NCBI GenBank assembly: GCA_019614645.1
Contig: JABWDB010000018.1
Span: 3,526,501 to 3,590,500 of the forward strand
Length of the DNA: 64,000 nt
From: Stratiolaelaps scimitus
Taxonomy: Eukaryota; Arthropoda; Arachnida; Mesostigmata; Laelapidae
Direction of reading: 5' to 3'
The notes under the pieces are model-generated. The model saw only the letters and a list, made by a program, of their open reading frames with translations, was not told the DNA's origin and ran no database searches. How positions within the stretch are numbered: the stretch's first letter is position 1; each line of letters opens with the position of its first letter. Positions 11,101-24,900 of this stretch are shown piece by piece. Both the position numbers and the translations under genes were made by a program.

Positions 11101-14100
11101 GCCCGCACACGCACGCCCACACACACACACACACATACACACATGAGTAATTTTTAAGCTTTTCTCTCACCGATGATGATTAGTAACTAACTGTGGTCAT
11201 TTTAAGAATTGCTTTGACGAATATGCGCGCTGATACAAAGCGACCCAATGTGGACGGCTATTTGCTGCTGTTGGGCTTATTTCAAGCACGAAACTGGTAG
11301 AAATCAATGAAGCATCGTGTCCTATCCATTAAGCAGGTTCCTGGATCAGATTCGTTAAGTATGGCTATATTCGCTGGTGTCACACCACCCCGCACGGGTT
11401 CGGCAGTGCAACAACGAGACATATAACGAGACAAGCAGTTTGAAGGAAATTATGCTGCCGCCCTTAGCGATGACAATTGGATAGCAAACTGCATAGGCGG
11501 TGAACTAGGTCAGCGAACTACTCTCGGGGTGTTTCTGAACTATCACGATTTGTTCAAGTTCCATTTACAGAGCACACAATGTGCGGTGTGAATGTGCCGA
11601 CTGTGTTAACCAACAAATTGTTGTTTGGGGGGTTTCCCCCGAGACACACAATTTGGGCAGACGGTGAGTTAGCTGCGAACAACGTTCACAAGTAAACTAT
11701 CCGCCAGAGGATAAAAGGAAGAAATTATTTACCCAAGGGATATAGCAGGCCATATTTAGCCGTATTTCATTTTCTATCGGCATAACGTATTGTTCTTGTT
11801 CTAAGCTAACACGGATGACGCTGCGTTCTAGTGCAACGCGAATTATATTTGCAAATAGGATATATATAACAGTGGTAGAACAACAACCGACATGGCGACG
11901 CAACCACTTCGTCAGGCTACGACCGATGGCGATGAGAAAACTTTGTCATATATACTCGTATATAAAATAATATAGATATAATATATATTTCGATACGCGC
12001 TATACAAATGCATTTTGTAGAGTACCTGCTTGCTGGCTAATTTAGATCTGTCCGCAAAAGATAACGCTAAGTGGGGAGCAGCTCCATTACAGGCGTGGAT
12101 TAATTAATGTAGAAATGCCAAGAAAGACTCGATAATTGCTTTCTCGAAACTCCTTGCGTGTACCCATGATAAAAAGGCACAAGAAGAACTGGACATCGCG
12201 CTGGCATACGCTGATAGAGGAAGAAACAGCATTCATAAAACTAAAAACCCTCGAGTGGGGTTCATCCGGTTCATTGGGCTAACTATGACTCGAATTTATA
12301 TTTATTCAAACACACAATAATTAGGAATTATTTCTAGGGATTATTGAGGGGACGGGGGCGATTAGCTGGGACCGGGGCTGAGGCCGACATTGTCCCGAGA
12401 AAGGCAATGGCATTGACTCTAATTGATAACTACGAAATCATAAGGTTTTCGGCCGCTTGAGAATCGCAAACAATACTGATACAAGCGACGACTACCCTTA
12501 GGCTAGTTACGAGACTATCGGTCAATACAACATGTCCAGATGTTTAGCTTGTGATATTCTCAAATGCAGGACTCGTTCGTATGATAAATATCCTCTAGGG
12601 TGGCCTAATTGCTTTCCGCCAGCATAGACGTATACAATTGTATGTAATTGTATTAGTCGGTGTTCGGGTAGCAAAAAAAACGCTGCAGTTTTTCTGGGAA
12701 TTCAGTATGAATATTATTCATATAGTCTACGCCTTTATATATTATTCTCGTTATTCGCCTTAACAACTCGAACGAAGAACACATACCCGTTAGCCGTAGA
12801 CGTTGAGCTATAAATTATATTATCTTTATTATTATTATTATTATTGTTGTTAGCCTAGTTAATTTTCGAAGAAATTCGCGTTTTGCTCCTCATAGAAAAT
12901 ATCACGGAATTTGTCAGGTTCGAAGCACGTCCTGCTACGATTATCTAGATGAATTGTCAACAAGAGCTTCTATGTCGTCTGTGTAGAGCCCAGATGATTT
13001 CGTCAGACAGGCTCTGACTGACTCCTGATCGATACTTAAATATATTCGATATTCACCTCAGTGTATAAGTTGTGTGGAGTGGCTACTTCTACCTTCACTG
13101 TATTTCATCACACTCAGATCTTTTTCAAATAGCCTTTATATATCAAACACAGAACTGGCTCATCATTGCACACCAACATTCATTTTTAAAGTGTTTTTTT
13201 TCCATTGCAGAACACAATATGTGCTTCGTGCCCGATCAAAACCGTTTCTTGTTACTTTAGATTGTTTGTAACATGCGCCACGCTCGCGCGCTGCTCAAAC
13301 CGTCAAGTGCAGCAATCTCTAGTACCTAACGATTGGGTCATTTGTGCCCTGAGTTCTAAGATGCAGAACACCAAAACATTTCCTTTCTAATTTTACATCC
13401 GATGCTACATTCCCACACTATTGTGTAACAGCCTAGCCAGACTTTGCCTCTGGCGCTAGGAATAGCGTACATTATTTGATTACAGCATGTATAATATATA
13501 ATACACCAATTGCTATGAACCAAGTCAGCCCGAGGGTATTTTCGATGATCACGAAAAGGTACGGAAGGACATTCTCTTCAAAACGAATCTCAGGTACCAA
13601 TATTGTTCATTATTTCCACCACAGTGTACTACTCCGGCACCTCTGTGCAGCTTATCGCATGCACAGACATCTCGAGAATAGGGAATCAGATTATAATACA
13701 TAGACCGGATCAAACCTCGCTTGCACCTTGAATTGCAGCATCTTGGTGCTTTGGTTTTGGCTTAGGGTGGCGACGGGACGAGCGGGACGGTGGTAGAACT
13801 CCACAATCGGCCAGTTTGCTTCCGAGGTTCGAAGACAGTTTGGCTGAGTCTCTCTTCTCCAACCCCCTAGCCTAATGCGAGCTTATGGAGCGAAGCTGGG
13901 ATTTTCCGACAGAAAAGAGAAAATAAGGTAAGAGGCAGAAGCAGAACCAAGGGAATTTTCTTAAAGGCATTAAAGTCGGTTTTTGATTCATATTTTCACA
14001 CGTTCATGGGGTTATCACAGCATTATTATTATTTCCGTGCAGACTTTCAGACAACACTTTACATCCACGGTACTACTTGATACATTATATATTTTTACTT

Positions 14101-14204
14101 TTTTTAGATACCACCTATCTGACCGATCTCAGCACTTAACCTATAGGATTACTGTGATAGATTGTATTAGGGTACAGAAATTTAGTCAAACATACAATAA
14201 TTAG
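11101..14204. other. Spacer upstream of the six-exon gene
   Basis: A GT-rich dinucleotide tract (11115-11143 as CA on plus) lies just upstream of the start codon at 11100, where the promoter or 5' UTR of that gene should be. The rest holds no supported gene. An open plus-strand stretch near 12115-12290 has no clear splice sites. A 28-base stretch at 12304-12331 nearly matches 14185-14212, next to a dispersed repeat copy. Confidence 0.4.
14106..14160 (+). repeat. Dispersed repeat family R1, copy A
   Basis: Shares CTGACnGnnCTCAGCnCTTAACC followed by a TAGnnATTACnnTGA block with copies at 17621-17692 and 40101-40170. Drift is modest, so these are old copies of one element. The downstream flank (14185-14212) has a near match at 12304-12331, so the element may extend further 3'. 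Confidence 0.55.
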
Positions 14205-14496
14205 GAATGTATTAGGTTGCAAGAGGCGGCGTCCCCAAAGTGTGACGCCGCCTTGCAGCCTGTGTGACGCTGCAAAGTGTGACGCTCTGCACTTTGGGAG
14301 TCGACGACACGGCCCGGCACACCTTCGAGACATGCCCTCGTCTCGAGAACCACCAAGAACCACCCTCCCGATTTCGTGCGAAGATTTGGCCGCCATAATG
14401 ATGAGAGACAGAGAGGGATGGACCAACATCCGAAGATACGCCGAGGCGGTGCTCAAAAACAAGCAAGAACTAGAGCGGCAGAGCGGAAGGGGGTAA
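14205..14496 (+). mobile_element. Degenerate non-LTR retrotransposon, 3' end of the RT polyprotein
   Basis: Two frames together resemble the C-terminus of a LINE reverse transcriptase polyprotein. One frame gives DDTARHTFETCPRL, which matches the His/Cys finger near the end of such proteins (…H-x4-C). A frameshift near 14345 then leads into EDLAAIMMRDREGWTNIRRY and a basic tail ending at the TAA at 14494. The copy is 5'-truncated and frameshifted, so it is inactive. The R1/I/Jockey-like assignment is from the finger and tail style only. The GC-rich stretch to about 14640 could be its 3' UTR. Confidence 0.55.
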
Positions 14497-16539
14497 CGGT
14501 TTCTAACGGTGTCAAACGTTGGGGGTAGGAACAGGAGTTTTCGAGAACCCCCGTGAGGGTATGCGGGATTGCGACAGTTTTCTAGGGGGCTCCCTCCCAC
14601 TTGGGAGGCGTGGGGAAAGCGGGGTAGGTATTCCGTCTTTCCTCGTAAAAAAAGGGTTGATTCAAGAAAAGTCGCCGGATTTCCAAAAAAAAAAACCCGT
14701 CTGCAGTAATCCCTGCGTTATTTACAAAACAAAAATAGGTGTAGGTTTCGGTCCCCTTGGTTTAGGCTGGAGTGGTAAATGTTTTGTTTATTAGACGGGA
14801 GGGACATATGGCTTGGGTTCAAATCCTACTGCCAGACGCTTTGGAGAATCCTTGGATTTCTTTGTCATCTCTCCTTATCACGATTTGGAAGATCTTCTGA
14901 CCATATGAGTGCCACGGGAATTGCGGCCGGAACGCGCGCCGTCAGTATTTGCTAAAGTATCCTGATTATGCTCATGAATTTCGATGGGACCGCCATCTAT
15001 CGGTTGTTACCTCCGAAAACCAGAGAGGTGTATCAAAGCTATTTGGCAGAGAATCGGGATACGCCGCTTGCCAAAAACAAGTGTACGCGTGTATAGCTTC
15101 TATAAGATAAGCCAGGGCCACCAACAACAACCACGGGGTGGAGGTAAGCGCGGTGTAGACGCATCAAAGTACAGCAAAGAAATAAGGTTGATTTACAACG
15201 CCAATGGTCCGACGGACATTGAGGACAGGGAGTCTTGAACGCGCATTTCTGAACGAAGTCCAGAACTGCAACATTTCATGTGTCCTGAACGTTAATTTGT
15301 CCACTGTTTTAGTAGGGTAGATTACTCAAATAATGTCATCGTCCGCAGTGTTGGTGACAGCGGCCTGGGAGAAAATGTTGTGAAGACTATCTGATAGTCT
15401 CGCTCTAGTAGATGCAAATTATAATGTGCAAACAGATTTAAATGTGCACAGCATTTGAATATGCAAAAACAATCGAGAAGCGAATGCAGTTTGTCCATGG
15501 ATGGCAAATTTCGTATTTAATCTCCCCGCAAAAATCGTGTTTGACGGGTGAATTACATGCAAATATATGCATTTCGAAAAATTCTGAGACTTTTGCATTC
15601 GATCATTACATATATTGTAGTCGACATCATCACTATTAACTTAGGATTCAACCAAATTTACCCTGCTATCTATGTACAAAGTAAAAACGGCTTTTTCTAA
15701 AAATATACATTCTATCTCCTAACAGCAAACTCTTGGATGAGATCGAGATAATCTATCAACAGTTTTCACTGATTGAAACAGCCTAGCGGGGCATTGAAGA
15801 GTATAAACCCGCTGTCGAGAATTAAGACATTATTCCAAAAGCAAATAATCTATATGTGAGCTAATCCATATTCAGTAACAAAAAGCAAGCACCTTTACAG
15901 TTGCAAGTGATCAAGTGTGGGTGATGTGAGAAACTCGTACGAAATAGTCAAAAATGAAAATACCACATAGAAACGGAGAAAGGCTCCAAGCCTTTTTGTA
16001 TCTATCCGTTGCCAGATAATTTATTTGCGTGACTTTAGTGCGTGAATTTCACCTACGTGAAATTAAGGTGAGAATAAGCCGGCTTAGGGTATTACGAACA
16101 GTATAATAAAAATAAAGGCGTTTCTCGTGCCTTTAGTAAACAGTCGCTGATAGCGACGTCAATATCCCAATGTCTCCACGACCTGGACGCTACAACCCAT
16201 CATAGGACAATTAGCATGGTGTTCCATGAGCCAGCAGGATTTTGAAATAGCCAGACCGGGCTGAATATCTGTTGGCACTGCGAGACATTGGTGCAGACAT
16301 AGGTTTGGGTCAAGCACGACACATACCAGTTCAATATGTTTAGTGATGAAATTGAGCATTTAAAAACTAGAACGAGATAACCGAATGGGCCAAGTCACTT
16401 TCGTCGGAGTCAACGTATCCGTCTCATCTGTTATTATTTTAGTATAAAGCACTCGTTACTGGCTAGGCTTGTTGAAAACGTAATTCTATTGTTCTCATGA
16501 TGACGTTTTCTAGTCCAGGTGTAATCATCTACCAAGAGG
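14497..16539. other. Spacer without supported gene
   Basis: Holds a GC-rich stretch with short G runs up to about 14640, a poly(A) run near 14685, and otherwise AT-rich sequence. Several open frames of 60-90 codons have no splice or family support. Nothing else was recognised. Confidence 0.4.
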
Positions 16540-19233
16540 TTACTTACTGCATTCCGTTTTCCGTGCCAACGAAGAATCTCTCCCATTTAATGCCGCATCA
16601 CTGTCCCTCATCGATGATGACGCAATGTCATTTTCGGCTCGATCTCGATCATTTCGTAAGCGTTGTACAATATTCTGTGAGAGTCGAAAGAGATGTTAGA
16701 CATCACATCATTGTATTTGGCAAGGATCACATCCATATGATACCTCTGCTCATTGCCGCTACTGGGATACCAGTAGCTTGTTTGCAATGAGAGACGTGAA
16801 AAGCGTTTTCGATTGATTCAGTAACTTCAGTTTTTTGTTTTCGGAACTGTAACACCCGACGCGGGCATTAATCTCATGCAACCCTCATCGTTCATCATAT
16901 ACTTGATTGCCGTTTGTTAATCTGTAGCCAACAACAGGACGAAGCTTGCTGTAGTATACCTGTAATGAACTATTCTGGCTGAAGGACCTATCCAATTTTT
17001 GGATAATCAATCTTTTTTACCTAAAATACCTGCATTGTCAAAGATGCGCATTGTATCGATGACAGCAGGTACCAAGGATAACAAGCATAGAGATGCGAAC
17101 ACGGAGGCAGAGGGACGATCGTAGCCATAATCGAGATATTCGGAATAGTTTCATACCTGCTTTTCTTTGAGGAAGTCCATTCGCTCTGCAACACGTTTAT
17201 CTAACACCTCGGCCTCACGAAGGATCTCGTCCGTGCTCGCAACGAGCTTTTCGCAGTTACGACAACTTTCAGGAACTTCTTCCTTTCTAACAACGTCACG
17301 AGCCTTTGATTTGACCCGCCTCGGAGCTTCGTCTTCACTCGAGCTCTCGTCACTGAAACAACAAGGGCAAAGGAAGTCATCTCTTTACTACGACGTGGAC
17401 ATCTCAACGACCGAGACGTCAATACCACATCTACGCCACACGCATTTCTATGACATGTTGGAATATTCTTTCAATATATCTACGATTGGAAAGATGTACA
17501 CCGATTGATGCTGAGCTTCGTGAGTACGCGCAAGTTCTTCCAAGTTCTACCCTTCATCCTTAACATGCACTCATACGACGCAAAGCTTAGGGCATGAGTA
17601 ATGTTAAGTTGAACATTTTTTTAGCTGCGCCTCAGCCGTTCCCCTATCTGACAGGCCTCAGCTCTTAACCGTTAGCTATTACGATGACGATTGTCGGGCC
17701 AACCTAGGCTTATTTTGTCCACCGGGGACTCTATGAGTGATGTGTGTGTATATGTGCCTTAATTAGTAAGCGACAGATCAAAATGAAAAGCGATCGTGAT
17801 ATTATATCAAGCTTTAATAATACATACACATTTCTCAAGAACAATTGGTCACCACGAAGTACGAAAACTTTCTGCGGGCTGTTCGTAAAGAAGCCGATGA
17901 CATCTTGTTCCGACCAGACACCTTCATCCTCATTTCGAATTAACTGTCGGACCTGGGAGAGGTTAAATCATAATGTCGTTAATTGTTATATTAGTATCAT
18001 TAATATTATAGTGGTAGCCAAAGCAAGCGGGGGCAAACGCTTCTACAAAGTCGGGCGAATTGTCGAATACATAAAACAGTCAGAGAGAAATAAATCGAAT
18101 TAATTCGAGCACGGTGCTAACACGGAGGGTGAGAAGCGCCGAAGATTTTGAGGCACCAGAAATCCCGGCTTCGATTAACCCGCTGCGACTAGAGATTTGT
18201 TATTATTTTGGTAGTGTCTTTTGGCGTATCGCCTCATCTAAAGGTAACAAAATCCTTGGGAAGCTGTTTGCCTTGCTGTAACAGGTGGGCAGCAAAGTTG
18301 ATTAGTGGACAGTGAAAGTGGTAATACTATTCATTTGCAGCACTAATATGTTCGCCAACGTGGAGTTGAACTTGCGTGGGTAAGTTAAATTGCTTAAATT
18401 GAACTCGGCGGACGACAAGCGACACGTTCCTTGTGTAACTTACATTCAGAATTTTATAGTGGAGAAAGGGTAAATATAATGAAATTTCAAATCTACAAAA
18501 GTTTGCTTGAATTTGAAATTTACATATCTTTTCAATTTACAGGTGGCGAACTGTAAAAGAACGGTAGACAAATCCCTATCTCGCTATTTCCAAATTTGCA
18601 TAGGACCTTAGGGACGCCGAGAAATGACCTTGGCATGACAAAAAAACCTCCGAGGAAAAATGAACGGATATACCTCATCGATGGTAACGCCGTTTGAGGG
18701 TGATTTCGCGATCGATTTCTGAAGCTGTGCGCATATTCTGGCCGGATTGCTCAACCCTCGATAACTGGAAGGTACCCACATACAGAGAGGCAAAATCAGC
18801 AGAAAATAATTCGAAATTCGAAACTGTCTCGATCGATCACTTTGGGGTAATTTTTCAACAGACAGAAAATAGCTCGCGAGTAGCGGAAAGTATTTGAAAA
18901 ATAATAGTGCTACGGCGTAATATGTTCACAACTCAGCTACTTACTAATATTATGAGGACAAAATCAGTGCCAAGACCAAATCGCGTCTCGGCACTTGTTT
19001 AGCCATAGTGAACAATGCATGAACGTCTGGGGGAGACCGATTGAATCATAGTATACTTAACACCCGATGTAATTACGAATCGATAGATGCAGCTGAGTTG
19101 TTAACGGGAGATGTCCTCAACCGAATAAAAATGTTGCAATGTAATTTTGTATGATTATCTAAATATTCCGTCTTCCATGTCGAATTATAGTAATGTCATC
19201 AAGATCCGAAACAAACCCTTTTTTTTCGGCCAT
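16540..19233 (-). CDS. Five-exon gene, 187-residue protein of unknown function
   Basis: Exons: 19233-19217, 18764-18674, 17952-17828, 17352-17157 and 16674-16540. Phases agree (2, 0, 2, 0), and acceptors such as CTTCCAG, CTCCCAG, TTTCAG and TCTCACAG and donors GTTTGT, GTATAT, GTATGT and GTATGA are good. The start is MAEKKG. Residues 7-75 look like a winged-helix-type module: helix ARICAQLQKSI, VTIDEVRQLI, WSEQDVIGFFTNSP, then two strands KVFVLRGDQLFLRN. An acidic linker follows (DESSSEDEAPRR), then a Cys pair (ESCRNCEK) and a long charged coil-forming helix (DEILREAEVLDKRVAERMDF). The tail is Ser/Asp-rich. The stop at 16540 overlaps a GTAAGT site, so another 3' exon is possible. The LOTUS or other winged-helix comparison is inference, and no family was identified. 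Confidence 0.55.
17621..17692 (+). repeat. Dispersed repeat family R1, copy B
   Basis: Contains both halves of the repeat: a GCCTCAGCCGTTCCCCTATC block and a CTGACAGG/CTTAACC/ATTACGATGACGATT block. The first half matches 58418-58446, and the second matches 14106-14160 and 40101-40170. The copy lies inside intron 3 of the 16540-19233 gene. Confidence 0.55.
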
Positions 19234-19549
19234 CGTGTGACACACGACCTGCAAAAGAGACCAAGAGTTTGACAGTCAATAAACTTCGAATAAGGAAACT
19301 TTTAATAACGAGTAACCAGCTTAGGGCTTTTCGTTTGTTCAGTGGCAGATGCATTTAATTTGCATGTTACATATTGCTAAGCGTACCTTGACCCTCGAAG
19401 ATGTTATCATCAATATTATGTTTGTCGTCTTTCACAACACTTATGAATCTCTGCCTATATGCTTGCATTTATACTTAGACACATCGTTCCTGGTGAGTGC
19501 ATCCGTTTATGAGGAATAGATCACGTCAACAACTAAGAAAAATACGTTC

Positions 19550-19630
19550 ACAAGTAAGCTTAAGTCGAAGGAAGCTTAAGCTTAAGTTGAAGCTTAAGCT
19601 TAAGTTCAATAAGTAAGCTTACGTTGAAGT
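19550..19630. repeat. Palindromic AAGCTTAAG tandem cluster
   Basis: The unit AAGCTTAAG, itself nearly palindromic, occurs repeatedly in both orientations, with GTTGAAG-type linkers and flanking AAGTAAGCTTA motifs on each side. The block could fold into several alternative hairpins. No known element was recognised. Confidence 0.6.
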
Positions 19631-20158
19631 CGCATCCGGTGTACTTATAAAGCTACTTATTCCTTAACGGTCAACAGTTGAATACACCTTTGCTTTGGGG
19701 CACAGCCGTGATCAGTCCTTTATTCCTCAGTTACGGGACCTGTTTCCGGACTAAGCGTTTCCGTTAGACTGGGAACGTTCCTGCTGAAGACGTTGGCGTT
19801 AATTCCTCAACTAACAGTTTCGTCGTTTGGAGCTGCTTCTGGCTTGGAGAGGCTGCAGGTTTAGATCCATTTCGATTAGCTGAAATTAGCAAACAAATAA
19901 TAAGTGATTACGATTACTACTAAATATAGAAATTGGTACAAAGTTGGGTAATCTATAATAGATGTTCACACTGTGGTCCTTCAATAGCTCATATAAAGTA
20001 TTACTTCGCTCATATATAGCTCATATAAAATATATTTCAGCTGGAACTGCATATGATAGAAAACAGTTGACGAGCATATTTAGTCAACACAAATCAAACA
20101 TCTGAGTTGATATGAACAGCGTGGTACAACCTGCAGTTAACTAATAGCGCTCAACGCG

Positions 20159-20194
<36 letters not shown>
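20159..20194. repeat. (TA)n microsatellite
   Basis: A TA dinucleotide tract of about 36 bases with a single TTTA interruption in its second half. Confidence 0.85.
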
Positions 20195-21975
20195 AAATAA
20201 CAAAAATGCAATTTATAATAGTGGCAGCATTAAAATCTGTTTGGTTAAAGACGGCTCTGTACTCGTAGTCAACCATCTATCGCTACGCCCACTTTGTTCG
20301 TTGTACCGATATCAAATGAGTTCACCAATCACCAAATCCGAACGGCAGGAGGATACAGCAGGCTTACCTTTGAGGCGACCGTAAATAAACAGGTACGCAA
20401 TAAACGCAGCAAACAAACAGGTACACACGTTTCACGGGACCATACGCGATGACTATTGACAATCAGCGACAATTACAGCGGCAAGGGAACAACAATTCAC
20501 CGTTTTCGCCAAAACAAGCCACATCCGTCGGTGGCCTCTGATAGTGGTGACACACTGTGGAAAGGATGCAGTACCCTTTCCCAGCTGAGAGGGCAGACGC
20601 TTCGAGCGCGAAGTGGGGCGCTATCAAGTGAGCACCCTATGGAACCATCGCTAGCCACATGTCGTGGCGACGTGACCCACGCGTGAAGCGTGGGGGCTAC
20701 GCGTAATAAGTGTAACTGAGAACGGTAGCATATTGTGCAAGTGGATACTGTTCTATGGGTCTGAGTGGAAACGAATCGCTGGTTTAGAGCGCTGGCGAAA
20801 GTGTTCATTTTGTAGTATTCGATAATGCAGGAAAGCATCTAGAGTGTGCTAACAGCGATGAAAACACAATACAGTATCACGATATAGTAAAAATAAAGCC
20901 CAATGGGTAAGCGTGTCAATGATCGACGCCCCTCGAACAGAGGGTTTCGTTCGTTACACTGCCCTGTCGATTTCTGTCTGCGGTCTCATCGAGGATTGAC
21001 CCTAGACCTCAGAGGGCAACGCGTTTGCCCGGGATACTTGCGAACCCATGAGTAAAACACTCGAAATTCTATTGTTCATTGAATCGAATCGAGTAGCACT
21101 CCAGAGAGCGCACCTTAGAGAGGCATCAGTTATGTGGCGGAAACAAATCCACATAGTGTTCCATGTGCTCTAATCTCGCACATAGTTTGCAAATGCACTT
21201 AAGCGTACCTACGCATTTTAGCTGTCTAACAAATAATAGTACATAAAACAAATAATAATATATCTAAAAAAAAAGATATATTTAGTGAGGTTAGGTTATT
21301 TGTTGGGCCTCGTAACTTTATTTACTTCACCAAAAAATACCCCTTTATACTCTGTTTCATCCTTAAGGGTTTGTACAGAACCTACACCAATACTACCACG
21401 TGAAATGTCTTGTTCGCAGGATGTTATGTTAATAATAATAATATATGTTCCGAATCGTTATGTACAATAATCTTCATCGCTCTCATTATCTTCATTGAAG
21501 TTCAATGACGACACGCGGAATAACAGGATGTACACACACATTTGTTTGTTTCATTCTTTATTAACCTATCGCAGATAGACTATTACATATCACTTTAAAT
21601 GGGCATCACAAAGATGGGTGGAGTGGTCGATACAGCAGTGGCTTTCTGAAAATACATTCGTCCACTTCGGCCTATGGAAGAAACTTTACCATAATTATAA
21701 TCGACACTGCGTATGTATATGTCGCATGACGGGGCTGGAACCAGTGACTCCTGAAGTTTAAAAGTTTGTAACTTTTTTTTACTGCATTGGTAAGACGTTG
21801 GTTAACGACCATTCTTTGCTCGTTTAGCTACCAAACGTATGGTACATATACAGCATCTTTGAGAGATGAAATAAGCCACCTTGAATTACTGCAAAAGCCG
21901 TTTTGCCGCTTTCAAATAATACTGGTTTATTGTTAAACGCATACTGTGTCGAGTGCTGTGCCGTAGGGTCACTGG

Positions 21976-24900
21976 TCAACCAGCTGAAATGGTGCCACCT
22001 TGACGCGGATCCCACGAATTGCCGAAATCGTCAAGGTCTGGATAGACGTTGTCCTGAACCCACAATCGGTCGGACGACGAGTACCTATAAATGATACAAT
22101 ATTTGCAACAATATGATTGGCGCTGTCATCTTGATGGACTTGAAACATGAGTCATTTTAAGAGATATCTACGCCTTTAATTATTATGTTGCTTGATGGAT
22201 CGCCACATAGCCGGAGGGCTCACCACGACAAGTTCAATAGCATGTGCAAAAATAAATTATCTTGTGCTTGTGCTGATTGTGTCTCAGTGAACTCCATTGA
22301 TTTTTCTCTATTATTTTTTTGGTGTCTTCCAGCTAAGCGTACTCCGGCAAATTTGCACTTACCTCTGTGGAGGCAGATCAAATGGCACAACAACCTGATC
22401 TGTACTCACTGGCCGATCAGGCACATACAGAATTCCGCATTCATACGAAAGTGGCGCTTTCGTTCGCAGATTACCCCAAGCAGCCTTCGATAGGTTGGCC
22501 GAACTCATCAGAAACCAGAACGTTTGCTGGTAGTCGGCTGATGTGCGTATATAGAATTTGACATGAGGAGCTGCCTTAGACCGGCCAATACGGTCCGCCT
22601 TCCAGTGATGAAGCCATTTCGAAAGCCAACGCTGCCTCATGTGAACCTGTTCATACAAATCATTGACGATTTAGCAACAGTACACGATAAACGAGTGGTT
22701 TCAGCAGCCGATCACTCTCGATAGCAATTGGAGGACAAATGAATGGTACCTGGCCATGTTGTGTTTGTTAACTTGTCATAACTTTAACAGCTATCGAAAG
22801 CCGAAACGACAAGTAACCCAACGGGGAGGGCGCAGCGAAAATGACTGTGGGGCAGCACGAGATTCGAGCGAAAGGCAAGAGTTTATTAATGGAACTGCAA
22901 TTTTTACAATACCCAAGTTCCCCCATATGACCGACAAGTAGTCGATATTATGTAGGAATGGAGGCGAGGATTCAATTCTATAAAGGCAAAACATTCATAC
23001 CCTTCCGGAGTAGGGCAAACTCCTTCCGGCTTCGTAGCCCTCGAGGCTTTTACGAACTTCATCAATCGTCGGATACAGGGCCTACAATCAAAGGATTATG
23101 TAGGTGTTCACGTCAGTTAGAACGGAGGCGAGATCCTCTTCAAATGGCAAAATGCTGTGCAGACGTGACTAGTGATATGCACCTCTAGTAATATTTACCT
23201 AGCAGTAACACGCACCCGCGGTCGACGTCTCAAAAACGATGGTACCGTCGGGCTGTATGCTATTAATTACAAATCGCCACGCAACTATAAATAACATAGA
23301 TAATATATATATATAACAATAGAAAATACTGCATCACCAAACGCTTGTCGTATTTTCTGAGATAAACAGTGTAGCCCAGCATTTATTCGTACATTAAGAT
23401 AAACAGGTTCTAAAAAGGTTTGGAGGCCTTAGGAACTGGCTCGAATGACAAGATATATCGAGTTCAACTTACTTGGATGTTATCGACGGTGATATCTTTA
23501 ATATCCGTAGCTCTCTGGATGGTCCGGTCATTGGCCAATAACGCTCGTCCCAGTATTGGCCTAAGCCAAGCTGAGTAGACAAGAGGAAACATTTACATAT
23601 ATATATATATACAAACAAAGTGGAAATCACACAGGTATTCAAATTCCCAGCGGTAAGCGATTATCGCTTGCCAGTGATAAAGATGACAACGCAACAGCTT
23701 TGTAACCTTTATCTCTCAATACGTTTTATTCGCTCCTGTTCTACCATCATACGATACAGAGCAAAGATTAATGTGTGCTGTGTAACATCGAATCAAATAC
23801 CCACCAGAACAGGGAGCCTATACAACGATGTGTGTGACTTATGGCAGGGGCGATCTCAACCATATTCCAGCAAGGCACGATTTTTGCGTGTATCGAACTC
23901 GCGCTCGAAGATATCAGTATTGTTGCTAGTCGCGATTTGCATTGCAGCTACACCCCAGGGATGTCTATTAGCCAGCCAAGCCGTCGCATATATGCTAAGC
24001 CCGTGTGGACCGACATGCATAGATGACCAACTAGGATGCTTTACGTAGGCCAAACGTGCTTACCGGTATCGTCCTGGCCGAGGGTACCGATGCTTGAAAA
24101 GCAGAACGTAACAGGATTGTCTTTCGGGAGCGGAGGGATGTTCTTGGTTAGTATTGCATCCACTGCCAATAGTCCGCTATTAATCGAATTCGGTGTCGAT
24201 CCTAGAAGACAGTGAGTCCCGGGCGTGTTAGGTGTATTTGGCCATTCTTACAATTAGCAGCATCGATCCCTGGTCTATATGCACAAGTGGATACGAATAT
24301 CGTTCATTGAAGTGCATTGAGGCTCATTGATCGACGCACGCACTGACGCAAATCGACGAATCGAAACACATTAATGGCAAGCCGTCGAAGCACCCATCTG
24401 AAGGCGCTGCTCACTTTCACATGTCATGTAAATAGTGTTATACTATAGTATATATACATAAGCATATATATGTTGTGTCCCGGTGGGAGACACACTTCGT
24501 CGCATGGATGAGCATATCTCTCATTTTTGCTCTTTTCACTTGTGAAAAGTACACGAGATCAACACGTCTGGGAAACGCTGGGGTGCTTCCCTGCCGCTAT
24601 TTACCGATAAAGTAGCATCGGTCGATAGACGAGAAGTCGTAGTCAGCATAACTTTCAGCGAGATCAAGCAGCTTTTTCTTCTGGTACGAACGCAGATAGG
24701 TGCATAATGCCGATCGAAATCCTGCAATAATAGTACACAGCGGGAAACGGTAGTGCTTATTAGGAGTGTTTCGACGATCCATGTCCGGGTGTATTGAGCA
24801 ATGTGCTAACTCATAAAATAAACCCTTCGTTTACCCGAACTGGAAAATTGAGCTGGGCGACGAAGAAGATATCTCTGTGACTTGAAGAAAACGCAAAAAG

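Larger units (their letters stand above)
19234..21975. other. Spacer between the 187-residue gene and TDP1
   Basis: No gene is supported. It contains the palindromic AAGCTTAAG cluster at 19550-19630, an AT tract at 20159-20194 and a GC-richer stretch at 20560-20700. The 2.7 kb separates the start of one minus-strand gene from the 3' end of TDP1. Confidence 0.4.
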
